Positions 8,944-16,822 of a DNA stretch of 64,000 nt are shown here, one piece after another (position 1 is the stretch's first letter; the number at the start of each line of letters is the position of its first letter). A program made the translations under genes and the position numbers. Origin of the DNA: Aldehydirespirator sp965221215 (GTDB taxonomy: Bacteria > Actinomycetota > Acidimicrobiia > Acidimicrobiales > Aldehydirespiratoraceae); assembly GCA_965221215.1 (NCBI GenBank), contig OZ244872.1:1798001-1862000 (forward strand). Reading direction: 5' to 3'. The notes under the pieces are model-generated. The model did no database searches. It saw only the letters and a program-made list of their open reading frames with translations, and had not been told where the DNA came from.

Positions 8944-9186
8944 TCAGGCAAGGCTGGCCGAGAAGATGCCCAACTCGATGGGTTCCCGACCGATCTCCTT
9001 CATGGAGAAGCTGCCCAAACCCCACTTCTCGTAGCCTGCCAAGTAGGCATCGTTTGGATCGTCGTATATGTCAATGACCTTGCCGTCATGCATTAGCGCG
9101 GTCTTGCCGTGGTGGTCGCGCTCCAACTTCTCTCTGTAGTCGTTCTCGTAGGCGACCTCGTTAGTCCCCAGCTGTCCTGCCGCCAT
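8944..9186 (-). CDS. Small DUF5678-like protein, partner of the aspartic protease
   Basis: About 80 residues. A strong AGGAGGT ribosome site lies just before two close ATGs (9192 and 9186); 9186 gives the better spacing. The core (HHGKTALMHDGKVIDIYDDPNDAYLAGYEKWGLGSFSMKEIG) resembles DUF5678-type domains, which have a GKWVA-like strand, a Dx(E/D)A helix and a final strand. The C-terminus ELGIFSASLA is short and hydrophobic. The gene lies directly upstream of the retropepsin-like gene, an association I recall for such domains in other bacteria. Whether it is substrate, chaperone or regulator of the protease is unknown. Confidence 0.6.
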   Translation of the reverse strand: MAAGQLGTNEVAYENDYREKLERDHHGKTALMHDGKVIDIYDDPNDAYLAGYEKWGLGSFSMKEIGREPIELGIFSASLA

Positions 9187-9325
9187 GATCATCGAACCTC
9201 CTGAAGTCATGGAGGGTTACTGCGGGGGCGAGAGTAACACCGGAGACGTGACAACCCGATGATGGGAACGGTCGCACGACCTGGGACCATGCACGGGCCC
9301 GGCTCACGTCAGGGTTGACCCACCA

Positions 9326-9476
9326 AAGAGGCCGAGCGGATAGACCCCATACCCCCTGCCGTTCCCGCATAGCGCATAGCGAGGCCGTGGCCCGAGCGGC
9401 TCGTAAGCGCCAGCGAACAAGAGCGGGAACGACCCCGCCGCGACACGACTGGCTCCCACCCATTTGCGCGCCCTCT
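9326..9476 (+). repeat. Dispersed intergenic repeat, copy A
   Basis: This 150-bp stretch between the aldolase gene and the small DUF5678-like gene shares long blocks with 62495-62630 and, inverted, with 17698-17820. Shared blocks include AAGAGGCCGAGCG, GAGGCCGTGGCCCGAGCGGC and CAGCGAACAAGAGCGGGAA. It ends at the aldolase stop codon. It contains no plausible gene. The rest of the intergenic interval (9187-9325) shows nothing clear apart from the promoter space expected for the leftward gene pair. Confidence 0.75.
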
Positions 9477-10255
9477 TACCCGTTCAGGATGGCTAGGGCG
9501 TCCTCGACGCTGGCGTCGGCGTGCACTGCTGCGGCCACGGCCCGTGTCATGGCTGTGGGGTTGTCGCTCTGGAAGACGTTGCGGCCCATGGCCACTCCGG
9601 CCGCGCCGGCGTCGATGGCGTTGCGGATATGGGCCAGCGTGGCGGCTTCGGAGCCCTTGGATCCACCCAGGATCACCACGGGCACAAACGTCGATGCGGT
9701 GACCCGGGCGTAGTCGTCACAGTAGGGGGCCTTGATGAAGTCGGCGCCCAACTCGGCCCCCAGGCGGGCCGCGAAAGCCACCGCCTCAGCGCCGCGAAGC
9801 TCCGGCGGCGAGTCGAAACCTCCCGGCACCATCTCGGCCATGACCGGCAGGTCCGAGCGGTGGGCCTCAGCGATGGTGTGGGCCAGATTGCGCAGCGTGT
9901 CTGCCTCCGCGGGCGAGCCGGGCAGGGCGGTGACCGCCAGGGCGTCGGCACCCACCCGCCGTGCCTCCTCGACGCCGAAGAACCGTCCGACCGAACCGGT
10001 GCTGGGCGATCCGAGGTTGCTCACCGACCCGTCGCTGCGCAAGATCAGGCCGACGCCCTCCAGTTCGGCTGCGAAGCGCTTGGCGATCCCGTAGGAGGTC
10101 AACACCGCGTCGGGTCCGCCGGCCACCACCGCCGCGATGGTCTCGGCCGGGCGCTCGAAGCCGGGGCAGGGGCCGTCGATCAGTCCGTGGTCCAAGGCGA
10201 TGATCACAGTCCGCCCGTCGGGGCCGAAGATCCGGTCGAGGTTCGGCGAGTCCAT
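9476..10255 (-). CDS. Class I aldolase of the DeoC/LacD/DhnA (FbaB-like) family
   Basis: A 259-residue TIM-barrel aldolase. It begins FGPDGRTVIIALDHGLIDGP, with the ALDHG signature (D22-H23) of the class I fructose-bisphosphate/LsrF-type group. The expected Schiff-base lysine is K175 (GADFIKAPYCDD), followed by ILGGSK and GVAMGRNVFQ for phosphate binding. The start MDSPNLDRIF was preferred to a 20-residue extension of low complexity. It could act on a sugar phosphate or in 3-dehydroquinate or autoinducer-type chemistry; the sequence does not decide. A dispersed repeat follows its stop codon directly. Confidence 0.87.
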   Translation of the reverse strand: MDSPNLDRIFGPDGRTVIIALDHGLIDGPCPGFERPAETIAAVVAGGPDAVLTSYGIAKRFAAELEGVGLILRSDGSVSNLGSPSTGSVGRFFGVEEARRVGADALAVTALPGSPAEADTLRNLAHTIAEAHRSDLPVMAEMVPGGFDSPPELRGAEAVAFAARLGAELGADFIKAPYCDDYARVTASTFVPVVILGGSKGSEAATLAHIRNAIDAGAAGVAMGRNVFQSDNPTAMTRAVAAAVHADASVEDALAILNG

Positions 10256-10354
10256 GGCCGCCGATGCTAAAGGCGAGCGCAGATTGGTGCGAGTCGTGGT
10301 AGCTGCGGCCAGCACGGCCTGGCGCTGCGTCTGGCGATCCCTTGTACCTGTGGA

Positions 10355-11107
10355 TCAGCCGTGGGCGTGCTTGCGGTGCCCGTAGCGCTGGCCGCCGTCC
10401 ACCGTGATGATTTCGCCGGTGATGTAGTCAGCCTCGATGAGGAATCGGACGGCCTGGCCCATCTCTTCGGGGGTGCCCCACCGGCCGACCAGCGTCTCGT
10501 CGGCGACCCGCTGGTAGGTGGCGTCGTCGTAGTCGGCGGGGCGCAGGGCCGGGCCGGGGACCACCGCGTTGACCCTGACGGTGGGGGCCAGCTCCAGGGC
10601 CAGCTGGCGGGTCAGGGAGATGATCGCCCCCTTGCCCACCGCGTGGCCCGCGAACCCCGGCCAGGGCTCGAAGGCGCTCAGATCGCCGATGCTCACGATC
10701 GCGCCCGAGCCTTGGGAGAGCATGACCGGCGCCACCCGGTTGGCGCAGTGGAAGGGGCCGTGGACAAGGGTGTCGATCGACCGGCGCCACACGCTCAGAT
10801 CATCGGTCGGGAAGGCACCGAAGGCGAAGGTAGAGGCGTTGTTTACCAGCACGTCGATGGTGCCGAAACGCCCTGTTGCCGCCGCGACCATGGCCTGGAC
10901 GGCGCTGTCATCGGTCACGTCGGCGGCCACCGGCAGGGCCTGCACGCCCAGCGCCTCGGCATCGGCCGCGGTGCGGTGGGCCTCGTCGGCCGAGGTGTTG
11001 TAGTTGATCACCACATTGGCGCCGGCCCGGGCCAAGGTCAGCGTGATGCCCCGGCCAACCCGTACCGCTCCCCCCGTCACCAGCGCTGTTCGTCCCGCAA
11101 GGTCCAT
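10355..11107 (-). CDS. SDR-family oxidoreductase with His in place of the catalytic Tyr
   Basis: A 250-residue SDR with TGGAVRVGRG (11-20), NNAS (89-92) and ITVDGGQRYG at the end. At the catalytic site the sequence reads GHAVGKG, so H155 stands where Tyr is expected while K159 is kept. The usual Ser position is Asp (D142 in IGDLS), as in pteridine reductases. It may therefore be a pteridine reductase-like enzyme with altered chemistry or a non-catalytic member. It is divergent from nucS, which starts 96 bases away. Confidence 0.85.
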   Translation of the reverse strand: MDLAGRTALVTGGAVRVGRGITLTLARAGANVVINYNTSADEAHRTAADAEALGVQALPVAADVTDDSAVQAMVAAATGRFGTIDVLVNNASTFAFGAFPTDDLSVWRRSIDTLVHGPFHCANRVAPVMLSQGSGAIVSIGDLSAFEPWPGFAGHAVGKGAIISLTRQLALELAPTVRVNAVVPGPALRPADYDDATYQRVADETLVGRWGTPEEMGQAVRFLIEADYITGEIITVDGGQRYGHRKHAHG

Positions 11108-11129
11108 CGCGCCAGTATGGCAGCGGAGC

Positions 11130-11195
11130 ACATCGGCCCTTCGCTCGGCCGCTCACGTACCGGACTCGCTCTCCGGTTCGCTCGGCCCCTAGCTT
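11130..11195 (-). repeat. Degenerate partial copy of the dispersed repeat
   Basis: Read on the minus strand, this part of the SDR-nucS spacer contains GGCCGAGCGA and GAGCGAGTCCGGT, in the same order and near the same spacing as the first 50 bases of the clear repeat copies. The remaining 90 bases of the repeat are not recognisable. It lies in the divergent promoter region of nucS. Confidence 0.35.
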
Positions 11196-11203
11196 TGGCC
11201 GCA

Positions 11204-11872
11204 GTGCGGCTCGTGATCGCCCGCTGCACCGTCGACTACGACGGCCGGCTGCAGGCCCACCTGCCCTCCGCGGTGCGCCTCATCATGGTCAAGGCCGACG
11301 GCTGCGTGGCCGTCCACGCCGACGGGGGCGCCTACAAGCCGCTCAACTGGATGAACGCCCCCAACCGGCTCGTGACCGACGAGCAAGCCGGGGAGTGGCG
11401 GGTGACCACGCCGGGCCGCCGCGACTGCCTCGTCATCACGATCGAGGAGATCCTCCACGACAGCAGCCACGAGATGGGCGCCGACCCCGGTCTGCAGAAG
11501 GACGGCGTGGAGGCGCAGATGCAGGAGCTTCTGGCCGGCAAACCGGAGGCCATCGAGGCCGGCTTCACGCTGGTGCGGCGCGAGTACCCCACTGCCATCG
11601 GCCCGGTGGACCTGCTGTGCCGCGATGCCTCGGGAGGCACGGTGGCGGTGGAGGTGAAGCGCAACGGCGAGATCGACGGGGTGGAGCAGCTCACCCGCTA
11701 CCTGCACTATCTGAACGCCGACCCAAGCCTGGCTCCGGTGCGCGGCGTGTTCGTGGCCCGGACCATCAAGCCCCAGGCCAAGGTGCTGGCCGGCGACCGC
11801 TCCATCGACTGCGTGGAGGTGGACTACGACGAGTTGCGGGGCATCGAGTCGCCGGAGCTGCGGCTGTTCTGA
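11204..11872 (+). CDS. nucS: Mismatch-specific endonuclease NucS
   Basis: A 222-residue protein, GTG start, matching the length of actinobacterial NucS (EndoMS). NucS cuts both strands at mismatches and carries post-replicative mismatch repair in actinobacteria that lack MutS/MutL. The N-terminal DNA-binding and dimerisation part (MRLVIARCTVDYDGRL) is followed by a RecB-like nuclease domain with D136 (GPVDLL), E150 and K152 (VAVEVKR) and the helix EQLTRYLHYL. The final ELRLF resembles the beta-clamp-binding tail of the family. The gene is complete and stands alone. Confidence 0.95.
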   Translation: MRLVIARCTVDYDGRLQAHLPSAVRLIMVKADGCVAVHADGGAYKPLNWMNAPNRLVTDEQAGEWRVTTPGRRDCLVITIEEILHDSSHEMGADPGLQKDGVEAQMQELLAGKPEAIEAGFTLVRREYPTAIGPVDLLCRDASGGTVAVEVKRNGEIDGVEQLTRYLHYLNADPSLAPVRGVFVARTIKPQAKVLAGDRSIDCVEVDYDELRGIESPELRLF

Positions 11873-11954
11873 GAATTGAGGATGCTGGTCGCTTCGGGAG
11901 CCGGAGCGCGGCTGTCGATCCGGCGCGGTCACCGGCTGCGGATACCCTCAACCC

Positions 11955-13949
11955 GTGCTAAACGGGCAGGTGCAGCGCAGGTGGCTGTGGCCTGTCGTCG
12001 CAATTTTCGCCCTGGTCGTAGCGGTGCTGTTCGTCGGCTGGCAGGTGTACGAGACACAGCAGGATTCCGAGATCCGCGAGGGCGCCGTTGTGCGGGGGGT
12101 GGACATCGGCGGCCTGGAGCCAGAGGAGGCGGTCACCGCCCTCGAGCCGGTCGTCGAGGAGGTGGCCGAGACCACCATCGAACTGCAATTCATCGAGTTG
12201 CAGTTCCAGGACCAGAGCGTCACCGTTCCCGCCACCGAGTTCACCGCAGCCGAACTGGGCGTCTCGCTGGACACCGAGCGGACTCTGGCCGAGGCCGACA
12301 ACCCGCCCCCTCCGGTGGTACGACCGGCCGCCTGGCTGTTCGATCTGTTCGCCAGCCGAGAGGTGAGTCCGGCCGTAACCACCGACCTTGGCACGCTGGC
12401 CGACACGGTCGACCCCTACACCGATCCCGAGACGCCCCGCATCGAGCTGGTGGACGGGGCGTTCCGGCCGATCGACAGCACGGACGTGCCCATCCCCGAC
12501 ATGGAGTTGCTGGCTCGCCGGCTCGAGGAAGCCGTGCTCAACAACGTCGGCGGCCGGGTTGTGGTCGAGGTTCCCATCCGGGGCATGGAGCCGGCCGACC
12601 CGATAGCGGTGGCGCGGGCGTCCGCCCTCGCCGACAAGGCCAATGAGATCACCGAGGCAGGGGTGGTGCTCGGGCTCGAGGGCGCCGTCGAGACGTTCGC
12701 CATCGGCGAGCTGGCCCTTCGACAGTTCATCGTCCTCGAAGGATCCCAGCACAACACCCGCCTCGGGCTGGACCCGCGGATTGCCGACACCCTGGCCAGC
12801 CTCTTCGTGGGAATCGGCAGCGCGGGGCTGCCCGCCGCCTTCAGCCTGGACGAAGCCGGCGAGGTGATCATCGCCGCGGGCGAGCCAGGCTTCACATGCT
12901 GCGACGCCTCGGCCGTAGACGCGCTGCTCGCGGGAATGGTCGACGACCAGCCGGTGATCACGCTGCCGGCCGCCCCGGCACCGCATCCCCAGGGCCGTGA
13001 GTGGGCCGAGTCGCTGGGAATCGTCCAGGTGGTGGGCGAGTTCACCACGCCGTTCAAGCCGGGCCAGGACCGGATCATCAACATCGCCCGCATCTCCGAG
13101 TTGACACGCGGCGTCATCATCGAGCCCGGCGGGCGGTTCTCGGTGAACGACTTCGTCGGGCAGCGCACCGCGTCCAAGGGCTTCGTCCCGGCGGGCATGA
13201 TCCTCGAGGGCGTGTTCGTGGACTCGGTGGGCGGCGGCATCTCGCAGTACGCCACCACCCTGTTCAACGCGGCCTTCTTCGCGGGGCTCGACTTCATCGA
13301 ATACCAGAGCCACACCATCTACCTGAGCCGCTACCCCTACGGGCGCGAGGCCACCGTGTCGTATCCGGCGCCTGATCTTGTGATCGAGAACAACTCCCCC
13401 TACGGGGTGATGCTGTGGCCCACCACCGGCCGCGACTCGATCACGGTGAAGCTCTACTCCACGCCGTGGGTGCTGTCCGAGCAGACCGACCAGTGGACGC
13501 GGACTGTGGGGACGACCTGCACCCGGGTGACCACGGAGCGGACCCGCACCTATCTCAGCGACGGGCGCAGCGAGACCGACACGGTGTGGGCCCAGTACCG
13601 CCCCGAGGGCCTGAAGTGCGACGGGTCGCCGTCGGTGACCACGACCACCACAACGACCATCCCGCCCGAGGAGGGCGAGCTCCAGAGCGGCGAGGAGGCC
13701 GGCTGGGAACAGGGCGAGACCGGAGCCGACACCGGCCAGCCCGGAACCGACGTCGGCGAGACGGGCACAGACTCAGGCGATACCGGAACCGATTCCGGCG
13801 AGACGGGCACAGACTCGGGGGATACAGGAGCCGACGCTGGCGAGACTGGAGCGGACTCCGGGCCGCAGTCCAACGGCAGCGACGTCGAGACGGATGCGCC
13901 ACAGACCAGCCGCAGCCCTGCCGCTACCACCGGGGGCGAGTCTGCATGA
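11955..13949 (+). CDS. VanW-family protein with peptidoglycan-binding domain
   Basis: A 664-residue envelope protein, GTG start. It has an N-terminal membrane anchor (about residues 10-28), a putative peptidoglycan-binding region with the motif EGAVVRGVDIGGLEPEEA, and a VanW domain (NIARISELTRGVIIEPGGRFSVNDFVG...GGGISQYATTLFNAAFFAGL...YPYGREATVSYP). A Thr-rich linker (TTTTTTTIPP) and an acidic tail with repeated ETGTDSGDTG units follow. VanW proteins are linked to cell wall metabolism but their biochemistry is unclear. The stop overlaps the start of the next gene as ATGA. Confidence 0.88.
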   Translation: MLNGQVQRRWLWPVVAIFALVVAVLFVGWQVYETQQDSEIREGAVVRGVDIGGLEPEEAVTALEPVVEEVAETTIELQFIELQFQDQSVTVPATEFTAAELGVSLDTERTLAEADNPPPPVVRPAAWLFDLFASREVSPAVTTDLGTLADTVDPYTDPETPRIELVDGAFRPIDSTDVPIPDMELLARRLEEAVLNNVGGRVVVEVPIRGMEPADPIAVARASALADKANEITEAGVVLGLEGAVETFAIGELALRQFIVLEGSQHNTRLGLDPRIADTLASLFVGIGSAGLPAAFSLDEAGEVIIAAGEPGFTCCDASAVDALLAGMVDDQPVITLPAAPAPHPQGREWAESLGIVQVVGEFTTPFKPGQDRIINIARISELTRGVIIEPGGRFSVNDFVGQRTASKGFVPAGMILEGVFVDSVGGGISQYATTLFNAAFFAGLDFIEYQSHTIYLSRYPYGREATVSYPAPDLVIENNSPYGVMLWPTTGRDSITVKLYSTPWVLSEQTDQWTRTVGTTCTRVTTERTRTYLSDGRSETDTVWAQYRPEGLKCDGSPSVTTTTTTTIPPEEGELQSGEEAGWEQGETGADTGQPGTDVGETGTDSGDTGTDSGETGTDSGDTGADAGETGADSGPQSNGSDVETDAPQTSRSPAATTGGESA

Positions 13950-14470
13950 GCGATTCGGCCTCCCCCGTCGAGGGCATCGACGACGCGGTCGACGCATGGT
14001 GGGAGCGCGCCCTGCGGGGCAAGCCGGCGCTGGATCGGATCATGTACGCCGCATCTGAGGCCGCCAACCACTCGCGGCTGTGGCACACGCTCGGGGCGGT
14101 GCAGGCCGCGGCGCGGCGAGATTCTCGGCCCGCCACGGAACTGAGCGTGGCCCTGATGGCGGAGGCGGTGCTGGTCAACGGGCTCGTCAAGACGATCTTC
14201 GGGCGGCGGCGCCCGGCTTTCAGCGGACGACGGCCCCACACCCTGCGCCAGCCGCTCACCAGCAGCTTCCCCAGCGGCCACGCCAGCGCGGCCATGGTGG
14301 CGGCGGCACTGCTGTCGCGCCGCAGCCGGTGGGCGCCCGCCTACTACGCGCTGGCGGCAGTCGTGGCCCTGAGCCGCATACATGTGCGGCTCCACCACGC
14401 CAGCGACGTGGCCGCGGGGATCGGCATCGGTGCGGTCATCGGCGCCGTCGCCCGCCGCCTGTGCCGCTGA
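13946..14470 (+). CDS. PAP2-family phosphatase
   Basis: A 174-residue protein with the three phosphatase motifs of the PAP2/phosphatidic acid phosphatase group: KTIFGRRRP, SFPSGHAS and SRIHVRLHHASD. Such enzymes dephosphorylate lipid phosphates such as undecaprenyl pyrophosphate or phosphatidylglycerophosphate at the membrane. Hydrophobic helices surround the motifs. It is translationally coupled to the VanW gene by an ATGA overlap, which suggests a shared cell envelope role. The exact lipid substrate is not evident. Confidence 0.9.
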   Translation: MSDSASPVEGIDDAVDAWWERALRGKPALDRIMYAASEAANHSRLWHTLGAVQAAARRDSRPATELSVALMAEAVLVNGLVKTIFGRRRPAFSGRRPHTLRQPLTSSFPSGHASAAMVAAALLSRRSRWAPAYYALAAVVALSRIHVRLHHASDVAAGIGIGAVIGAVARRLCR

Positions 14471-14521
14471 GCGCAGGCGCGGGTTGGGGCCGCTGTCACA
14501 CCCCCTCGCCATGATGTTCAC

Positions 14522-14716
14522 ATGACCGATCAACTGATTCTCATCGAAATCACTCCCGCCGCGACGGCCGAAACAGCAGGCAACTGGCAACTCGACCCCG
14601 CCACCTGCGAGATCGGCCGGCGAGGGGTGGCACGAGCCCGCCAGGCGCTGCAGAAGGCACGCTCGGACACCCCGACCGATACTGTCGCTCGCCCGAGCCT
14701 GCCCGCTGCGGCCTGA
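14522..14716 (+). CDS. Small conserved hypothetical protein
   Basis: A 64-residue protein. The centre, WQLDPATCEIGRRGVARARQALQKA, resembles a motif (LDxxTxxxGRRGIAxAR) that I recall in short actinobacterial proteins of unknown function. There is no signal peptide, membrane segment or Cys pair. It sits alone between the PAP2 phosphatase and the secreted nuclease, on the same strand. Function unknown. Confidence 0.6.
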   Translation: MTDQLILIEITPAATAETAGNWQLDPATCEIGRRGVARARQALQKARSDTPTDTVARPSLPAAA

Positions 14717-14822
14717 TCACCGCGGGAGTCCTATCGCCCCGGCCTGCTGAAGGCTGAGGGGCCCAGATGGCAGCCATGCCCATCTTGCGGATCCAAGCCC
14801 CTTGTGAAGGGAGGCGGACGCG

Positions 14823-15494
14823 ATGTTGCGTCTAACCCTGCGGGTGTTCGCACCCATGATGCTGTTGCTGCTCGCGTGGGGCTGCGGTGCCAACGCTGGC
14901 GACCCCGCCGACCCCGCGTCCAGCGCGACGGACTCCGAGCCAACCCCGTCGTCCGGCTTCGGCGTTGAGGGCGCAGTCTCGGCCCAAGCGGGCGGGCGCG
15001 ACCCTCCCGCAACCACGACTCCCGGTGCTGGCGCAGACTCTCTTGAGAGTGACGGTGGCTTGGCGCCCAACGCGGTCGTCGAGCGCGTCGTGGATGGAGA
15101 CACGATCATCGCGGCGATCGGGGGCCGTTCCGAGACCGTTCGCCTCATCGGTCTCGACGCTCCCGAGTCGGTGGCGCCCACCCGGCCGGTGCAGTGCTTC
15201 GGCCCGGAGGCGTCGCAGTTCCTCGGAGCCGTGCTTCCCGCCGGAACCGAGATCACGCTGGTACGCGATGTCGAGGCCCGAGACATCTACGACCGGCTGC
15301 TGGGCTATGTGGTGCGATCCCACGACGGCCTCTTCGTCAATCTGGAGATTGTGGCTGCCGGCTACGCCGCGGTGCTGATCTACCCGCCCAACGACCACTA
15401 CGCCGAAGCCTTCAGTTGGGCTGAAGCACAGGCCGTCGCCTCCGGCCTCGGCCTGTGGAGCGTGTGCGGCGGCCCCGACGTTCCGCTGGGCTGA
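14823..15494 (+). CDS. Thermonuclease-family (SNase-like) lipoprotein
   Basis: A 223-residue exported nuclease. The N-terminus is a signal peptide ending in a lipobox-like LLLAWGC with C21 as the likely lipidated residue. A low-complexity Pro/Ser/Thr linker follows to about residue 80, then the SNase fold: VVDGDTIIAAI, VRLIGLDAPES, and RDIYDRLLGYVV, which supply the Ca-binding and catalytic Asp, Glu and Arg positions. It should cut DNA or RNA outside the cell. AGGGAGG precedes the ATG by 8-9 bases. Confidence 0.9.
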   Translation: MLRLTLRVFAPMMLLLLAWGCGANAGDPADPASSATDSEPTPSSGFGVEGAVSAQAGGRDPPATTTPGAGADSLESDGGLAPNAVVERVVDGDTIIAAIGGRSETVRLIGLDAPESVAPTRPVQCFGPEASQFLGAVLPAGTEITLVRDVEARDIYDRLLGYVVRSHDGLFVNLEIVAAGYAAVLIYPPNDHYAEAFSWAEAQAVASGLGLWSVCGGPDVPLG

Positions 15495-15542
15495 CCGGGG
15501 CGGGCGGACCGCCCGGCGTCGGCGTCGGGTACGGTCAGGGCT

Positions 15543-16382
15543 GTGGAATCGCTGGTAGAGCGGCTGGGCCACCCTCCCGACGCGAAGCTCGTGATCGTGA
15601 GCGCGGACCGGATCGGCACCACCCACTCCTCCACTGCCGGCGGATATGCGGCTCTGCGCGACGGTGCGGCCACGACCGGCACGATCGTGATGCCCGCAGC
15701 CTGGGCCCGCCATGGCGCTGAGATGTACCGGGGCGAGGACTTGGGCGTCCACCTCACGCTCAACTCCGAGCTCGACTGCTTCCGGTGGGGTCCGATCACC
15801 AACGCTCCGAGCCTGCTCGACGGCGACGGCGGCTTTCCCCGCACACTGCAGGATCTTTGGGAGCACGCCGACCTCGACGAGGTGCGGCGGGAGTGCCGGG
15901 CCCAGGTCGAGCGGGCCGTGCTCTGGGGATTCGACGTCACCCACCTCACCACCCATCTGGCCGCCATGCAGCAGCGTCCAGAGTTCTTCGACGCGCTGCT
16001 CGACCTGGCCGTCGCCTTCGATCTGCCCCTGCGGCTCGAGAGTGGCGACGCAGAGGCCCGCGCCGGATTCCCGTTCCGGTCGCTGGCGACGGCCGCCGGC
16101 ATTGTCTTCCCGGACCATTTCCGGCTCATCCGGGGTAACGCCCGCCGTCATGTGGCCCAGCAACTGGCCGACTTGAACCCCGGGGTTACCGAGCTGTCGC
16201 TGTGCCCAGCGCTCGACGAGCCGGAGATCCACGCCATCGACCCCGCGGCAGCAGGCCGGGTCGACGACCTCGCGCTCGCCCTGTCAGCCGAGATGGCCCA
16301 GATGCTCCGGCAGTCGGGCGCGGTGATGATCGGCTACGGCGCGCTGCGCAGCGCCCAACGCAGAGCACGGCACCGGATCTGA
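15543..16382 (+). CDS. ChbG/YdjC-family carbohydrate deacetylase-like protein
   Basis: A 279-residue protein, GTG start. Family features are the first strand VIVSADRIGTTHSS, GVHLTLNSE and HLTTHL, which carry the metal-binding Asp and His residues of YdjC deacetylases (these remove acetyl groups from amino sugars). The usual first motif is NADDFG; here it reads ADRIG, so the second Asp is replaced by Arg (R23). The two His positions remain. It could bind metal differently or be inactive. It is convergent with the SCP2 gene. Confidence 0.8.
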   Translation: MESLVERLGHPPDAKLVIVSADRIGTTHSSTAGGYAALRDGAATTGTIVMPAAWARHGAEMYRGEDLGVHLTLNSELDCFRWGPITNAPSLLDGDGGFPRTLQDLWEHADLDEVRRECRAQVERAVLWGFDVTHLTTHLAAMQQRPEFFDALLDLAVAFDLPLRLESGDAEARAGFPFRSLATAAGIVFPDHFRLIRGNARRHVAQQLADLNPGVTELSLCPALDEPEIHAIDPAAAGRVDDLALALSAEMAQMLRQSGAVMIGYGALRSAQRRARHRI

Positions 16383-16448
16383 AGGGGCCGGCGGTCAGGC
16401 GACATCGTGGCACCGCACGAAGTCAGCGGACACGCGCCCTCTTCGGAT

Positions 16449-16820
16449 TCAGCGCAGAGAGGCCAGCGCCGCTCGGAGCTGGGACGAGCGCAACAGCGGC
16501 CTCCAGCCGTCGAACAGCAGAACCTGGTTGCCTTCAAGCTTCATCCGGCCCGACATGTAGGCCGCTTCCAGCGAGAGCCCGCCCTGCCAGGCGTCCACGA
16601 AGTCCTGGCATGACCAAGAAAGCACCATGTCGGGCTCCGGGTGCCGTCCCGGTGCCGCGCTCAGGCGACCGTCGGCCACCGCGACACAGAAGGTGGCTGT
16701 TCCCGACGGCGATCCGCTGACGACAACCTGGGCCACGCCGTCGACCGAGCCGGCTGCGTCGACCGCCTCCAGTTCGGCCGCAACGGCCTCCAGCCATCCC
16801 TCGCTGAGGAGCGGCGCCAT
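16449..16820 (-). CDS. SCP2 sterol-transfer-domain protein
   Basis: A 123-residue protein with the pattern of bacterial SCP2-like domains: an internal strand pair (TFCVAVADGRLSAAPG), PDMVLSWSCQDFVDAWQGGLSLEAAYMSGRMKLEGN, and a terminal helix. Such proteins bind lipids or act as small hydrophobic-ligand carriers. It starts two bases after the stop of the mca-like gene and is its operon partner. The ligand is not known. Confidence 0.75.
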   Translation of the reverse strand: MAPLLSEGWLEAVAAELEAVDAAGSVDGVAQVVVSGSPSGTATFCVAVADGRLSAAPGRHPEPDMVLSWSCQDFVDAWQGGLSLEAAYMSGRMKLEGNQVLLFDGWRPLLRSSQLRAALASLR

Positions 16821-16822
16821 GC

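Noticed and set aside
10361..11203. A 281-codon N-terminal extension of nucS
   Set aside because: The extension is antisense to a complete SDR gene, and NucS proteins begin at the RLVIARCTVDYDGRL segment.
13773..14590. Long minus-strand frames opposite the VanW tail and PAP2 gene
   Set aside because: They arise from the repetitive Thr/Asp/Gly codons and lie antisense to clear domains.
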